Source of the DNA: DATKSS01 sp049582065
GTDB taxonomy: Bacteria; Chloroflexota; Dormibacteria; Dormibacterales; Dormibacteraceae
NCBI GenBank assembly: GCA_049582065.1
Contig: JBAUTF010000079.1
Span: forward strand, 1 to 23,106
DNA: 23,106 nucleotides
Direction of reading: 5' to 3'
Shown here one piece after another: positions 6,531-14,170 of the stretch. How positions within the stretch are numbered: the stretch's first letter is position 1; each line of letters opens with the position of its first letter. The translations under genes were made by a program, and so were the position numbers. The notes under the pieces are model-generated. The model saw only the letters and a list, made by a program, of their open reading frames with translations, searched no databases and had not been told where the DNA came from.

Positions 6531-8831
6531 ATGCGTCGCACCACATCCCGAGGCACACGTCATTCCGCGAACGGCGCACGTCGCGCTTCGAGCTCGCGTT
6601 CCCGCTCCGCACGCGGCAGGAGAACCGCGCGGCCACACCTGACGCAGCGCCAGGTGCGCGAGGTGTCTGGCGTCTTCCTGATCCTGATCGCGCTGCTGGG
6701 TTTGCTCGCGATCGCGAGCCACGCAGGCTCGATCCTGACCGGTATCCGCGACAGTCTCGTCTCGACATTCGACCGCGCATGGTTCGTGCCGGTCGGTGCG
6801 TTGCTTGCCCTCGGGGCATACCTTCTGTGGCCGAAAGCGCCTCGACCGCGCGCCGTGGACGTCGTCTCGGGAGGCGTCGCGGTGCTTGCGCTGGTCGGGC
6901 TGTTCGGCCTTGTTGGTCATGCCGGCGGTTCGGTCGGGCGCTCCATCGACGGCGCGGTGACCGGCCTGGTCGGTAACGTCGGAGCCTGGGCGCTCTTGAT
7001 CGCGCTTCTCCTCGTCGGGCTCATCGTGACCATTCACTTCAGTCCGGGCGCCTTGCTCGCCGCCAGCGTGGGCGCGGCTCGTTCCGCGTATGCGGAGCGC
7101 GTGCGCATCCAGAACCTCGTCGCGCTTCCCGCCTCGGAGAAGCCCAGGCCCCCCAAGCCAGCCAAGGCCACGCCCGCCACGACTGACGCCCTGGCCCGCT
7201 CGGCCGCCAGCTTTGCGACGCCGGTCCCGATGCTCGAACCGGCGAGGCCCTGGGAGGTCGAAGACGCGGAGGAGGATGGCGCCCAGGCGGACGGCGTAGA
7301 ACGGAGGGCGACTTCCGCCGAGCCGGCTGAGGAGCCGGCCGTCTCGGTGATGCGCGTCGTCGCCGAGCTCGAGGACGAGCCGCCGGAGATCGAGTGGAAG
7401 CTGCCTTCGATCGGATTGCTCGACACCGTGACCGCGCGGCGGGAGCGGATGGCGGACGAGATCAAGCGCAACGTGAAGATCATCGAGACGACCCTCGAGA
7501 CCTTCGGCGTCGCCTGCAAGGTGGTCGGGGTCAACCCTGGTCCGGCCGTGACCCAGTACGAGCTGCAGCCGGGGGCCGGCGTCCAGGTCAAGCGCATTAC
7601 CGCCTTACAGAACGACCTCTCGCTCGCGCTGGCCGCGGCGCCCCTGCGCATCGAAGCTCCGATCCCAGGCAAGGCCGCGGTCGGGATCGAGGTGCCCAAC
7701 AAGTCGGCCAGCCTGGTGACCATCCGAGAGGTGCTCGAAACGGCGGCCTTCCGGGAAGGGACCAACAAGCTGGCCCTCGGGCTGGGCAACGACGTCTCCG
7801 GACAGTCGATCGTCGCGGACCTCACGCGCATGCCTCACCTGCTCATCGCCGGCGCGACCGGCCAGGGCAAGAGCGTATGCATCAACGCCCTGATCACGAG
7901 CCTTCTGTTCCAGGTCACGCCCGACCATCTGCGCCTGCTCCTGATCGACCCCAAGCGCGTCGAGCTGACCGGATACAACGGCCTTCCGCACCTGGCCCTG
8001 CCAGTGCTCGTCGAATCTCACCAGGCCGCTGCCGCTTTGCGCTGGGCGGTGGCGGAGATGGACCGGCGCTACAAGCTGTTCTCGGCGGAGAGCGTGAGAA
8101 ACATCGCCGCCTACAACGACAAGGCCACTCAGAAGCTCGCGCGCCCGCTGCCATACGTCGTGATCGTGATCGACGAGCTTGCCGACCTGATGATGGTCGC
8201 GGCAGGCGAGATCGAAGAGCTGATCTGCCGCATCGCGCAGCTTGCGCGGGCGGTGGGCATCCATCTCATCATCGCGACGCAGCGTCCGTCGACGGACATC
8301 ATCACCGGGCTGATCAAGGCCAACATCCCATCGCGCATCGCGTTCGCGGTCGGTTCGCAGGTCGACAGCCGGGTCATCCTCGACACCGGCGGCGCGGAAA
8401 AGCTGCTCGGTCGCGGAGACATGCTTTACCAGCCGGTGGACGCCGGCAAGCCGACGCGCATCCAGGGCGCCTTCGTAAGCGACCCCGAGGTCGAGTCGGT
8501 CGTCAACTTCTGGAAGTCACAGGGCGGCCCCCGTTACATGGAGGAGATCCTCGAAGAGGGCGCGGGCACCGCGTGGGAAGGGGAGAGGCGCGAGGAGCGA
8601 AAGCTCGACCCGCTGTTCGCCCGCTCGGCGCGTGCGGTCGCGGCCGAAGGCTCCGCATCGGTCTCGCTCGTGCAGCGCAAGTTCAACGTCGGTTACTCGC
8701 GAGCCGGACGGATCGTCGACCAGCTGGCCGAGAACCACGTGGTCGGCAGCTACCAGGGGTCGAAGTCGCGCGAGGTGTTGATGACGCTGCCAGATGTCGA
8801 TGAGCTGCTGGAGCGGCTGGGACTGGAATGA
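6531..8831 (+). CDS. ftsK: DNA translocase FtsK/SpoIIIE
   Basis: FtsK is a septal hexameric ATPase that pumps chromosomal DNA during division. After a basic N-terminus (many Arg/Ser, residues 1-40) there are four hydrophobic segments at roughly 45-66, 84-101, 109-131 and 147-168, forming the membrane anchor. A variable acidic linker leads to the alpha/beta motor domain. Walker A is GATGQGKS (441-448) and Walker B is VIVIDELADL (Asp548). ATQRPSTDIITGLIKANIPSRI is also diagnostic. The C-terminal winged-helix gamma domain (SLVQRKFNVGYSRAGRIVDQL) reads orienting DNA sites. The length is 766 aa. ATG 6531 has AAGGG 8 bases upstream; the open frame extends upstream but without family-like sequence. 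The Walker A has Gln where Ser is common (TGSGKS), a conservative variant. Confidence 0.95.
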   Translation: MRRTTSRGTRHSANGARRASSSRSRSARGRRTARPHLTQRQVREVSGVFLILIALLGLLAIASHAGSILTGIRDSLVSTFDRAWFVPVGALLALGAYLLWPKAPRPRAVDVVSGGVAVLALVGLFGLVGHAGGSVGRSIDGAVTGLVGNVGAWALLIALLLVGLIVTIHFSPGALLAASVGAARSAYAERVRIQNLVALPASEKPRPPKPAKATPATTDALARSAASFATPVPMLEPARPWEVEDAEEDGAQADGVERRATSAEPAEEPAVSVMRVVAELEDEPPEIEWKLPSIGLLDTVTARRERMADEIKRNVKIIETTLETFGVACKVVGVNPGPAVTQYELQPGAGVQVKRITALQNDLSLALAAAPLRIEAPIPGKAAVGIEVPNKSASLVTIREVLETAAFREGTNKLALGLGNDVSGQSIVADLTRMPHLLIAGATGQGKSVCINALITSLLFQVTPDHLRLLLIDPKRVELTGYNGLPHLALPVLVESHQAAAALRWAVAEMDRRYKLFSAESVRNIAAYNDKATQKLARPLPYVVIVIDELADLMMVAAGEIEELICRIAQLARAVGIHLIIATQRPSTDIITGLIKANIPSRIAFAVGSQVDSRVILDTGGAEKLLGRGDMLYQPVDAGKPTRIQGAFVSDPEVESVVNFWKSQGGPRYMEEILEEGAGTAWEGERREERKLDPLFARSARAVAAEGSASVSLVQRKFNVGYSRAGRIVDQLAENHVVGSYQGSKSREVLMTLPDVDELLERLGLE

Positions 8832-8978
8832 ACACGCATGGGGCAGGCCCCCTACGGAACCCCCCCTTCCAGTTCAGCCGTTTTCGACCAGACCGCGTGG
8901 GGGCGGTGGCCAGGCCAGGCCGGGCCGCGCGGCAAAAGTTCGAATGAGTCCGCAGTCGCGGCTTGAGATCCACAGGTC

Positions 8979-9689
8979 GTGACGCCGGGGACCCTGCTGG
9001 CTGCCAAGCGCGGCGAGCGAGGCCTCACGATCCAGCAGGCGTCGGCCGCGACCCAGATCCGCGCCGAGTACCTTCGCTTGCTGGAGTCTGACGAGCTCGA
9101 GTCATTCCCGGCACCGGTCTACGTCAAGGGCTATCTCAAGACGTACGCGCGATACCTCGGCCTCGACCCCGAGCCGCTGGTCGCGGGGGCCCAGACCCCG
9201 GCTGGTCCTCCGGGGCTTGCGCTCGGCCTCGGCCGGACGGAACGAAAACCCAGGGTCGTGGTGACCGCGCCGGCTGTCGCAGCGGCGGGGGTGGTGCTGC
9301 TCGCCGGCGCGTTCGCCGGATACTCGTGGCGCCAGCTCGCGGCCGACCAGCATCCGGCGCCGATCACCGTTGCTTCGCAGGTCACGGCCCCGACGGCCTC
9401 CGCTTCGCCTGCGACCTCGCCGTCTGTGCAAACCCGCCCGATCGTCGTTGGCGTCCGAGTCACCGATACCGTGTGGATCAACGTGGTGGTCGACGGAGCT
9501 CTCCAGTACGCCGACTCCGGGAAGACGCTGTCGGCGGGCGACGTCGTTTACTTCACAGGAGTGGACGTCAAGATCACGAGCGGTAAGGCGGCTGCCACGT
9601 TCATCACGATCGACGGACGCGGCCTCGGAGCGCTGGGCGTGGGGGTGGCGACGAAGGAGTTCTCGTCGCAGACTTCTCCTCCATCGTGA
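8979..9689 (+). CDS. RodZ-like helix-turn-helix membrane protein
   Basis: The 236-aa protein has an N-terminal Xre-like helix-turn-helix of the HTH_25/RodZ type (GLTIQQASAATQIRAEYLRL, about residues 15-34, then PVYVKGYLKTYARYLGLD). One membrane helix lies at about 93-115, followed by a Ser/Thr/Pro/Ala linker. A C-terminal beta domain like DUF4115 ends it (VWINVVVDGALQYADSGKTL). RodZ links MreB filaments to the envelope in rods; Bacillus YmfM sits at this same position before pgsA. The GTG start lacks a strong Shine-Dalgarno, but the HTH begins right after it. The 147-base gap from ftsK shows only GC-rich sequence with a short GGGGC/GCCCC inverted repeat (8844-8855). The gene overlaps pgsA in GTGA. 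MreB is not in the window, so shape control is inferred from family and context. Confidence 0.85.
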   Translation: MTPGTLLAAKRGERGLTIQQASAATQIRAEYLRLLESDELESFPAPVYVKGYLKTYARYLGLDPEPLVAGAQTPAGPPGLALGLGRTERKPRVVVTAPAVAAAGVVLLAGAFAGYSWRQLAADQHPAPITVASQVTAPTASASPATSPSVQTRPIVVGVRVTDTVWINVVVDGALQYADSGKTLSAGDVVYFTGVDVKITSGKAAATFITIDGRGLGALGVGVATKEFSSQTSPPS

Positions 9690-10789
9690 ACCTGTCCAAC
9701 GGCCTGACCCTCAGCCGCCTCGCGGCGATCCCCATGCTGATGGTGCTGCTTCTGCTGCGGTTCCCCGGTCATGACCAGGCGGCGGCCGCTCTCTTCATCC
9801 TGTTCTCGTTCACGGACACGCTCGACGGCCAGCTTGCGCGGCGCCGCGGCACGGTCAGCGACCTGGGCAGGTTCCTCGACCCGCTCGCCGACAAGCTATT
9901 CGTGCTCTCGGTCCTGATCGTCCTGGTCCAGGAAGGGCTGGTCGCGGCGTGGGTCGTGGTGGTGATCTTCTCGCGTGAGCTCATCATCACGATCCTACGT
10001 TCGGTCGGCGCGAGCCAGGGGCGGGTGATCAGCGCCGCGCCGCTCGGCAAGACCAAGACCGTCATGCAGATGAGCGCGGTGACGCTGCTGATCCTGCAGA
10101 GGCCGTATCCGTGGCTGATTCCGGTCGCCGACCTCGCGGTCGGCGTGGCGATCGTCTTCACGATCTGGAGCGGGCTCGACTACATCTGGCGTTTTCGCTA
10201 CCTGCTTGGACCATTCGACAGCTCGCAGCTGGCGGGACGGGTCGGGCCCAGCGGCGGCGCACCCGAGCGTGGCGAGCCCGTCGCGACCGAGTTGGACCTG
10301 GGGCGTGAGCTCGGGGAGGCTTTGCGCCGAGCCGGGCTGACCATCGCGGTCGCCGAGTCGTGCACGGGTGGCCTTCTCGGATCCTTGATCACCGACCAGC
10401 CGGGCAGCTCGGCGTACTTCCTGGGCGGCATCGTCGCCTACTCGGACGAGGTCAAACGGGCCCAGCTCGGCGTCCCCCCCGCGCTGCTGGAACGCGTCGG
10501 GGCGGTCAGCAGTGAAGTCGCCGAGGCGATGGCCGAGGGCGCGCGCTCCTGCTTCGGCGCCGGGCTGGCGGTCTCGGTCACCGGTATCGCGGGTCCGGAT
10601 GGCGGCGGGCCGGCCAAGCCGGTGGGGCTGACCTACATCGGGGTCTCGTCCTCGCTCGGAACCACGGCGCGCGAATATCGATTCAAGGGCGACCGGCGGG
10701 CTAACCGCCGCGAGGCGGCGGCGCAGGCCATGCTCCTGGCGATCGAGGAGGCCCGTGTTCTCGAGCGAGCCCAGGCCCGGACCGCTTGA
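9686..10789 (+). CDS. Fused phosphatidylglycerophosphate synthase (PgsA) and nicotinamide-nucleotide amidase (PncC/CinA C-domain)
   Basis: One uninterrupted frame of 367 aa carries two enzymes that are usually separate. Residues 1 to about 178 are a CDP-alcohol phosphotransferase with the full motif (Asp44, Asp47-Gly48, Ala51-Arg52, Gly61, Asp65, Asp69) and several membrane helices. This part should make phosphatidylglycerophosphate from CDP-diacylglycerol and glycerol-3-phosphate. After a linker (about 179-205), residues 206-360 match PncC: AESCTGG with Ser225, GGIVAYSDEVK, GAVSSEVAEAMAEGA and VTGIAGPDGG. PncC deamidates NMN for pyridine-nucleotide recycling. The MoaB-like N-domain of full CinA is absent. 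Start GTG overlaps the rodZ-like stop. No internal stop or strong start separates the parts, so a true fusion is the simplest reading; pgsA and cinA are neighbours in Bacillus. Confidence 0.9.
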   Translation: MNLSNGLTLSRLAAIPMLMVLLLLRFPGHDQAAAALFILFSFTDTLDGQLARRRGTVSDLGRFLDPLADKLFVLSVLIVLVQEGLVAAWVVVVIFSRELIITILRSVGASQGRVISAAPLGKTKTVMQMSAVTLLILQRPYPWLIPVADLAVGVAIVFTIWSGLDYIWRFRYLLGPFDSSQLAGRVGPSGGAPERGEPVATELDLGRELGEALRRAGLTIAVAESCTGGLLGSLITDQPGSSAYFLGGIVAYSDEVKRAQLGVPPALLERVGAVSSEVAEAMAEGARSCFGAGLAVSVTGIAGPDGGGPAKPVGLTYIGVSSSLGTTAREYRFKGDRRANRREAAAQAMLLAIEEARVLERAQARTA

Positions 10790-10814
10790 CGCACGAACAG
10801 GTGTTCGCTACACT
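10786..10814 (+). promoter_or_regulatory. recA promoter (-35 TTGACG, -10 TACACT)
   Basis: TTGACG (10786-10791) and TACACT (10809-10814) are spaced by exactly 17 bases, close to the sigma-70 consensus. The -35 box overlaps the stop codon of the pgsA-pncC gene. The leader to the recA start would be about 77 bases. The LexA box fills most of the spacer. Confidence 0.8.
10794..10807. promoter_or_regulatory. LexA operator (SOS box)
   Basis: CGAACAGGTGTTCG is a palindromic GAAC-N4-GTTC box, the form used by LexA in Bacillus and actinobacteria. It lies between the -35 and -10 boxes of recA, where LexA binding would block RNA polymerase. This shows SOS control of recA, and probably of recX by read-through. 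Confidence 0.85.
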
Positions 10815-10881
10815 CTCGCAACCGGCCTGTAAAGAACGTTGATTTCATGCAGACGACGTAGAACACTCGCCGCAACGACCT

Positions 10882-10887
10882 AGGAGG
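10882..10887 (+). promoter_or_regulatory. Ribosome binding site that sets the recA TTG start
   Basis: AGGAGG lies 10 bases before TTG 10898. The next in-frame ATG (10934) is too far away, so TTG is the likely start. Confidence 0.8.
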
Positions 10888-10897
10888 CATCAAGGCA

Positions 10898-11953
10898 TTG
10901 GAAAAAGAAAAGGAAAAGTCCCTCGACTCGGCGATGGCCCAGATCGTGAAGAGCTACGGCAAGGGTGCGATCATGAAGCTAGGGGAGCAAGCGGCCCTCA
11001 GAGGGGAGATCACCGTGATCCCTACAGGCGCGCTGCTGCTTGACCTTGCGCTCGGAGTGGGAGGCATCCCTCGTGGACGGGTGACTGAGCTCTACGGCCC
11101 GGAGTCCGCGGGCAAGACGACGCTGGCCCTTCATGTGATCGCCGAGGCGCAGAAGCAGGGCGGTGTGGCTGCGTTCGTCGATGCTGAGCACGCGCTGGAC
11201 CCGCTCTACGCCGCGCGCATCGGCGTCAAGATCGACGACCTCCTGATCAGCCAGCCGGACACCGGCGAGCAGGCGCTCGAGATCGTCGAGGTCCTCGTGC
11301 GCTCAGGCGCGGTGGACGTCATCGTCATCGACTCGGTCGCCGCCCTCGTGCCCAAAGCCGAGATCGAAGGCGAGATGGGAGACGCGCACGTCGGCCTCCA
11401 GGCCAGGCTCATGTCGCAGGCCCTGCGCAAGCTCACGGCCGCCATCTCGAAATCCAACTGCTCGGTGGTCTTCCTCAACCAGCTTCGCGAGAAGGTCGGG
11501 ATCATGTTCGGCAACCCCGAGACCCAGCCCGGCGGCCGCGCCTTGAAGTTCTATTCGTCGGTCCGGTTGGACATCCGCAAAGTCGAGGTCATCAAATCCG
11601 GCCTCGACTCGGTCGGCGCCCGCGTCAAGGTGAAGGTCGTCAAGAACAAGGTCGCGCCGCCGTTCCGTTCGGCCGAGTTCGACATCCTGTTCAACGAGGG
11701 CATCTCCCGCGAGGGCTCGCTCATCGACGCGGCCATCGAGTACGCCGTGTTCGAGAAGAGCGGGACGTGGATCTCATACGGCGACCAGCGCCTCGGCCAG
11801 GGTCGCGAGAACGTCCGGAACTACCTGCGCGAGAACCCGACGCTGGCGGCGGAGATCGAGGCCAGGGTGCGCGAGAAGGCCGCAGGCGGAACCACGCCGG
11901 CCAAGGCCGGTGGCCCCGTGAAGGCGCCGGCAGGTGCCCCCGAAGAGTTCTAA
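10898..11953 (+). CDS. recA: Recombinase RecA
   Basis: RecA forms filaments on single-stranded DNA, drives strand exchange and triggers LexA self-cleavage. The 351-aa sequence has the Walker A loop GPESAGKT (67-74), the Walker B stretch VIVIDSVAALVPK, the QLREKVGIMFGNPETQPGG region including loop L2, and FYSSVRLDIRK. The N-terminus is very lysine/glutamate rich (MEKEKEKSLDSAMAQI). The C-terminal tail is Gly/Pro/Ala-rich and only weakly acidic (APEEF at the end). Start TTG is set by AGGAGG. The gene has its own SOS-type promoter, and recX begins within its last 20 bases, so the two are co-translated. Confidence 0.98.
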   Translation: MEKEKEKSLDSAMAQIVKSYGKGAIMKLGEQAALRGEITVIPTGALLLDLALGVGGIPRGRVTELYGPESAGKTTLALHVIAEAQKQGGVAAFVDAEHALDPLYAARIGVKIDDLLISQPDTGEQALEIVEVLVRSGAVDVIVIDSVAALVPKAEIEGEMGDAHVGLQARLMSQALRKLTAAISKSNCSVVFLNQLREKVGIMFGNPETQPGGRALKFYSSVRLDIRKVEVIKSGLDSVGARVKVKVVKNKVAPPFRSAEFDILFNEGISREGSLIDAAIEYAVFEKSGTWISYGDQRLGQGRENVRNYLRENPTLAAEIEARVREKAAGGTTPAKAGGPVKAPAGAPEEF

Positions 11954-12455
11954 AAACGCGGGCAGGGTCACGCGAGCCCGGACGCCGGCCGGCTCCGCCC
12001 TGGACGTCGGACTCAGGTTGCTGGGCCGGCGAGCCCACTCGCGGGCGGAGCTCGGCCGGAAGCTGGGCCGCCGTGGCTACCCGGAGATCGAGGTCCGTTC
12101 GGCGGTGGACCGGTTGATGGAGCTGGGCTACTTGGACGATCGCGCGTTCGCGGAGGGCCATGTCAGGAGGCGGCAGGCTGGTTTGGGTCCGCTTGCGCTC
12201 TCGGCCGAGCTGTCGGCGCGCGGCGTGGACCGCCAGGTGGCCGACGGCGCGCTGGCACGGTTCGACGGCGAGGCTCAGCTGGCTTCGGCGACCCGGTTGG
12301 CCGAACGGCTGTACGGTCGAAAGCCGCATGCGGGGTATCGGGAGATGCTGGACGCGATCGGCCCGAAGCTGCTTCGTCGAGGGTTCTCTTCGGGTGTGGC
12401 TCGGGCCGCTTGCCGCGCGGTCTGGGATGGGACGTCGCGCGCGACAGAAGCCTAG
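11934..12455 (+). CDS. recX: Regulatory protein RecX
   Basis: RecX binds RecA filaments and limits or tunes RecA activity. The 173-aa protein has the three-helix RecX repeats: ALDVGLRLLGRRAHSRAELG, then LMELGYLDDRAFAEGHVRRR and GPLALSAELSARGVD. Length and basic charge fit the family. GTG 11934 overlaps recA by 20 bases. Later in-frame starts (for example a TTG inside LRLLGRR) would cut into the first repeat. The Shine-Dalgarno is weak (GAAGG, 11920-11924), so translation probably depends on recA. The position directly after recA supports the call. Confidence 0.9.
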   Translation: MPPKSSKNAGRVTRARTPAGSALDVGLRLLGRRAHSRAELGRKLGRRGYPEIEVRSAVDRLMELGYLDDRAFAEGHVRRRQAGLGPLALSAELSARGVDRQVADGALARFDGEAQLASATRLAERLYGRKPHAGYREMLDAIGPKLLRRGFSSGVARAACRAVWDGTSRATEA

Positions 12456-12468
12456 AATTTGACCTCAC

Positions 12469-12531
12469 GCGGGCGCATTTTGACGCCCGCAGTCATCGAG
12501 CCAACCCGAGGCTGGATCATGCCGATCCGGC
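12469..12531 (+). promoter_or_regulatory. Two hairpins in the recX-rny gap
   Basis: GCGGGCG (12469-12475) pairs with CGCCCGC (12484-12490) across an 8-base loop. GCTGGATC (12511-12518) pairs with GATCCGGC (12524-12531), 8 bp with one G-U, around ATGCC. No T-run follows either one. The first may end recA-recX transcription with Rho; both could be leader elements of rny. Function is not shown. Confidence 0.5.
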
Positions 12532-12577
12532 CGTGGACGACGCACTTTGACAATGGAATAAACGAGGTGCATGTCAC

Positions 12578-14110
12578 ATGCCTGTCTTCGTCTACGTACC
12601 GCTTTTGGTGGTGGTGGCACTCATCGCCGGATTTGGAGCCGCCTACTTGCTGCTTCAGCGCCGGCAGAGCGACGGGACTCACGTCCTCGAGCTCAAGGCC
12701 CAGCAGACACTTTCCGACGCCGAAACTCAGGTCAAGGAGAAGCTGCTCGAGGCCAAGGAGGAGGCGGTTCAGATCCGCACCGCCGCCGAACAGGAGGCCC
12801 GCGAGTACCGGGCTCAGTCGCAGCAGATCGAAAAGCGCCTTTTACAGAAGGAAGAGAACCTCGACCGGAAGGGCGAGGACCTCAACCGTCGCGAGCGGGA
12901 GTTCGGGAATCGCGAGAAGGCGCTGGACGAGATCAAGGCTCAGCTCGAAGACACCTACCGTCAGCAGGAGAAGGAACTCCAACGGGTGGCCAACATGACC
13001 CGCCAGGAGGCCCAAGGAGTGCTGATGGGCCAGGTCGAGCAGGAGCTGCGCAACGAGGTCGCGCGCAAAGTCCGGGAGGCCGAGCTGGCAGCCCGCGACG
13101 AAAGCGATCGCCGGGCCAGGGAGATCGTCACCGAGTCGATCCAGCGCATCGCCGCCGACCAGACCGCCGAGGTCTCGGTCTCGGTGCTGCCGCTGCCGAC
13201 CGACGAGCTCAAGGGCCGCATCATCGGCAAGGAGGGGCGCAATATCCGCGCCCTGCAGCAGGCGACCGGGATCGACCTCATCGTCGACGACACCCCGGAA
13301 GCCGTCATCATCAGCGGCTTCGACCCCGTCCGTCGCGAGGTGGCCAGGGTCGCGCTGAACAAGCTCATCGTGGACGGCCGGATCCATCCGGCCCGAATCG
13401 AAGAGATCGTCGCCAAGTCCCGCCAGGAGGTCCTGCAGAGGGTCAAAGAGGAAGGGGAGGCGGCTGTCCTCGAGGTCGGCCTGCAGGGTCTGCACCCTGA
13501 GGTCGTCCGCCACCTCGGCATCCTTCGATTCCGTACCAGCTACGGGCAGCAGGTGCTGAACCATTCGAAAGAGGTCGCTTATCTGGCCGCCATGATGGCG
13601 GCTGAGATCGGCGCCGACGTCCGCATCGCCAAGCTGTCGGGCCTGCTGCATGACATTGGCAAGGCCATCGACCACGAGGTCGAGGGTTCGCACGCCGTGA
13701 TCGGGGCAGACCTCTTGCAGCGCCACGGAGTCCCCGCCCAGGTGGTCCACGCCGTCCGCGCGCACCACTACGACGAGGAGCCTCACTCCATCGAGGCGCT
13801 CCTGCTGATCGCCGCCGACGCGATCTCAGCTGCTCGCCCGGGGGCGCGCAGGGAGTCGCTCGAGGCTTACGTCAAGCGTCTGGAGAAGCTGGAGGAGATA
13901 GCGAACTCGTTCCAGGGGGTTCAGCAGTCCTATGCCATCCAGGCCGGCCGAGAGGTCAGGATCCTGGTCAAGCCCGAGCAGATCGACGACACCGCTGCTC
14001 AGCTGATGGCAAGGGACATCGCCAAACGAATCGAATCCGAGCTGAGCTTTCCCGGCCAGATCCGCGTCACCGTGGTGCGCGAGACCAGGGCCGTGGAGTA
14101 TGCGAAGTAA
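12578..14110 (+). CDS. rny: Ribonuclease Y
   Basis: RNase Y is a membrane-bound endoribonuclease that starts decay of many mRNAs in bacteria lacking RNase E. The 510-aa protein begins with one membrane helix (about residues 3-26). A long charged coiled coil follows (about 30-190, rich in Glu, Lys, Gln and Arg). A KH domain (GRIIGKEGRNIRAL, about 213-226) and an HD domain with LLHDIGKAID (His358-Asp359) complete it. Length and order match the family. The ATG has GAGGTG (12564-12569) 8 bases upstream; an ATG at 12571 is out of frame. The neighbours recA and ymdB are the same in Bacillus. The gene ends at a strong terminator. Confidence 0.97.
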   Translation: MPVFVYVPLLVVVALIAGFGAAYLLLQRRQSDGTHVLELKAQQTLSDAETQVKEKLLEAKEEAVQIRTAAEQEAREYRAQSQQIEKRLLQKEENLDRKGEDLNRREREFGNREKALDEIKAQLEDTYRQQEKELQRVANMTRQEAQGVLMGQVEQELRNEVARKVREAELAARDESDRRAREIVTESIQRIAADQTAEVSVSVLPLPTDELKGRIIGKEGRNIRALQQATGIDLIVDDTPEAVIISGFDPVRREVARVALNKLIVDGRIHPARIEEIVAKSRQEVLQRVKEEGEAAVLEVGLQGLHPEVVRHLGILRFRTSYGQQVLNHSKEVAYLAAMMAAEIGADVRIAKLSGLLHDIGKAIDHEVEGSHAVIGADLLQRHGVPAQVVHAVRAHHYDEEPHSIEALLLIAADAISAARPGARRESLEAYVKRLEKLEEIANSFQGVQQSYAIQAGREVRILVKPEQIDDTAAQLMARDIAKRIESELSFPGQIRVTVVRETRAVEYAK

Positions 14111-14117
14111 ATCCATC

Positions 14118-14148
14118 AAGGGAGTCCCGCCTCGGGGCTCCCTTTTTT
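14118..14148 (+). terminator. Rho-independent terminator after rny
   Basis: GGGAGTCCCG (14120-14129) and CGGGGCTCCC (14133-14142) form a 10-bp stem with one G-U pair and a CCT loop. Six T residues follow (14143-14148). It starts 9 bases after the rny stop and is the clearest intrinsic terminator in the window. Confidence 0.93.
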
Positions 14149-14170
14149 GTTGCCCAATAGACTTGTGGCT

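Noticed and set aside
6443..6556. Longer form of the minus-strand zinc-ribbon protein
   Set aside because: It would overlap the ftsK start and promoter region, and the extra residues show no conserved pattern.
7394..8803. Long alternative frame (469 aa) over ftsK
   Set aside because: It is a GC-rich shadow of the FtsK motor frame, with no family motifs.
8932..8958. GTTCGAAT motif resembling a tRNA T-loop after ftsK
   Set aside because: The five bases either side do not form a T-stem, and no acceptor, D or anticodon arms are found.
8794..8982. Possible small gene between ftsK and the rodZ-like gene
   Set aside because: It overlaps the ftsK end, has no recognisable motif and has low-complexity Pro/Gly/Arg content typical of GC-rich spurious frames.
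12547..12575. TTGACA as a -35 box for rny
   Set aside because: The -10 position 17 bases on reads CATGTC and lies almost at the start codon; no usable -10 box is present.
12571..13500. Long alternative frame over rny (about 300 aa)
   Set aside because: Its translation is Arg/Gly/Pro-rich without motifs, while the overlapping frame encodes full RNase Y.
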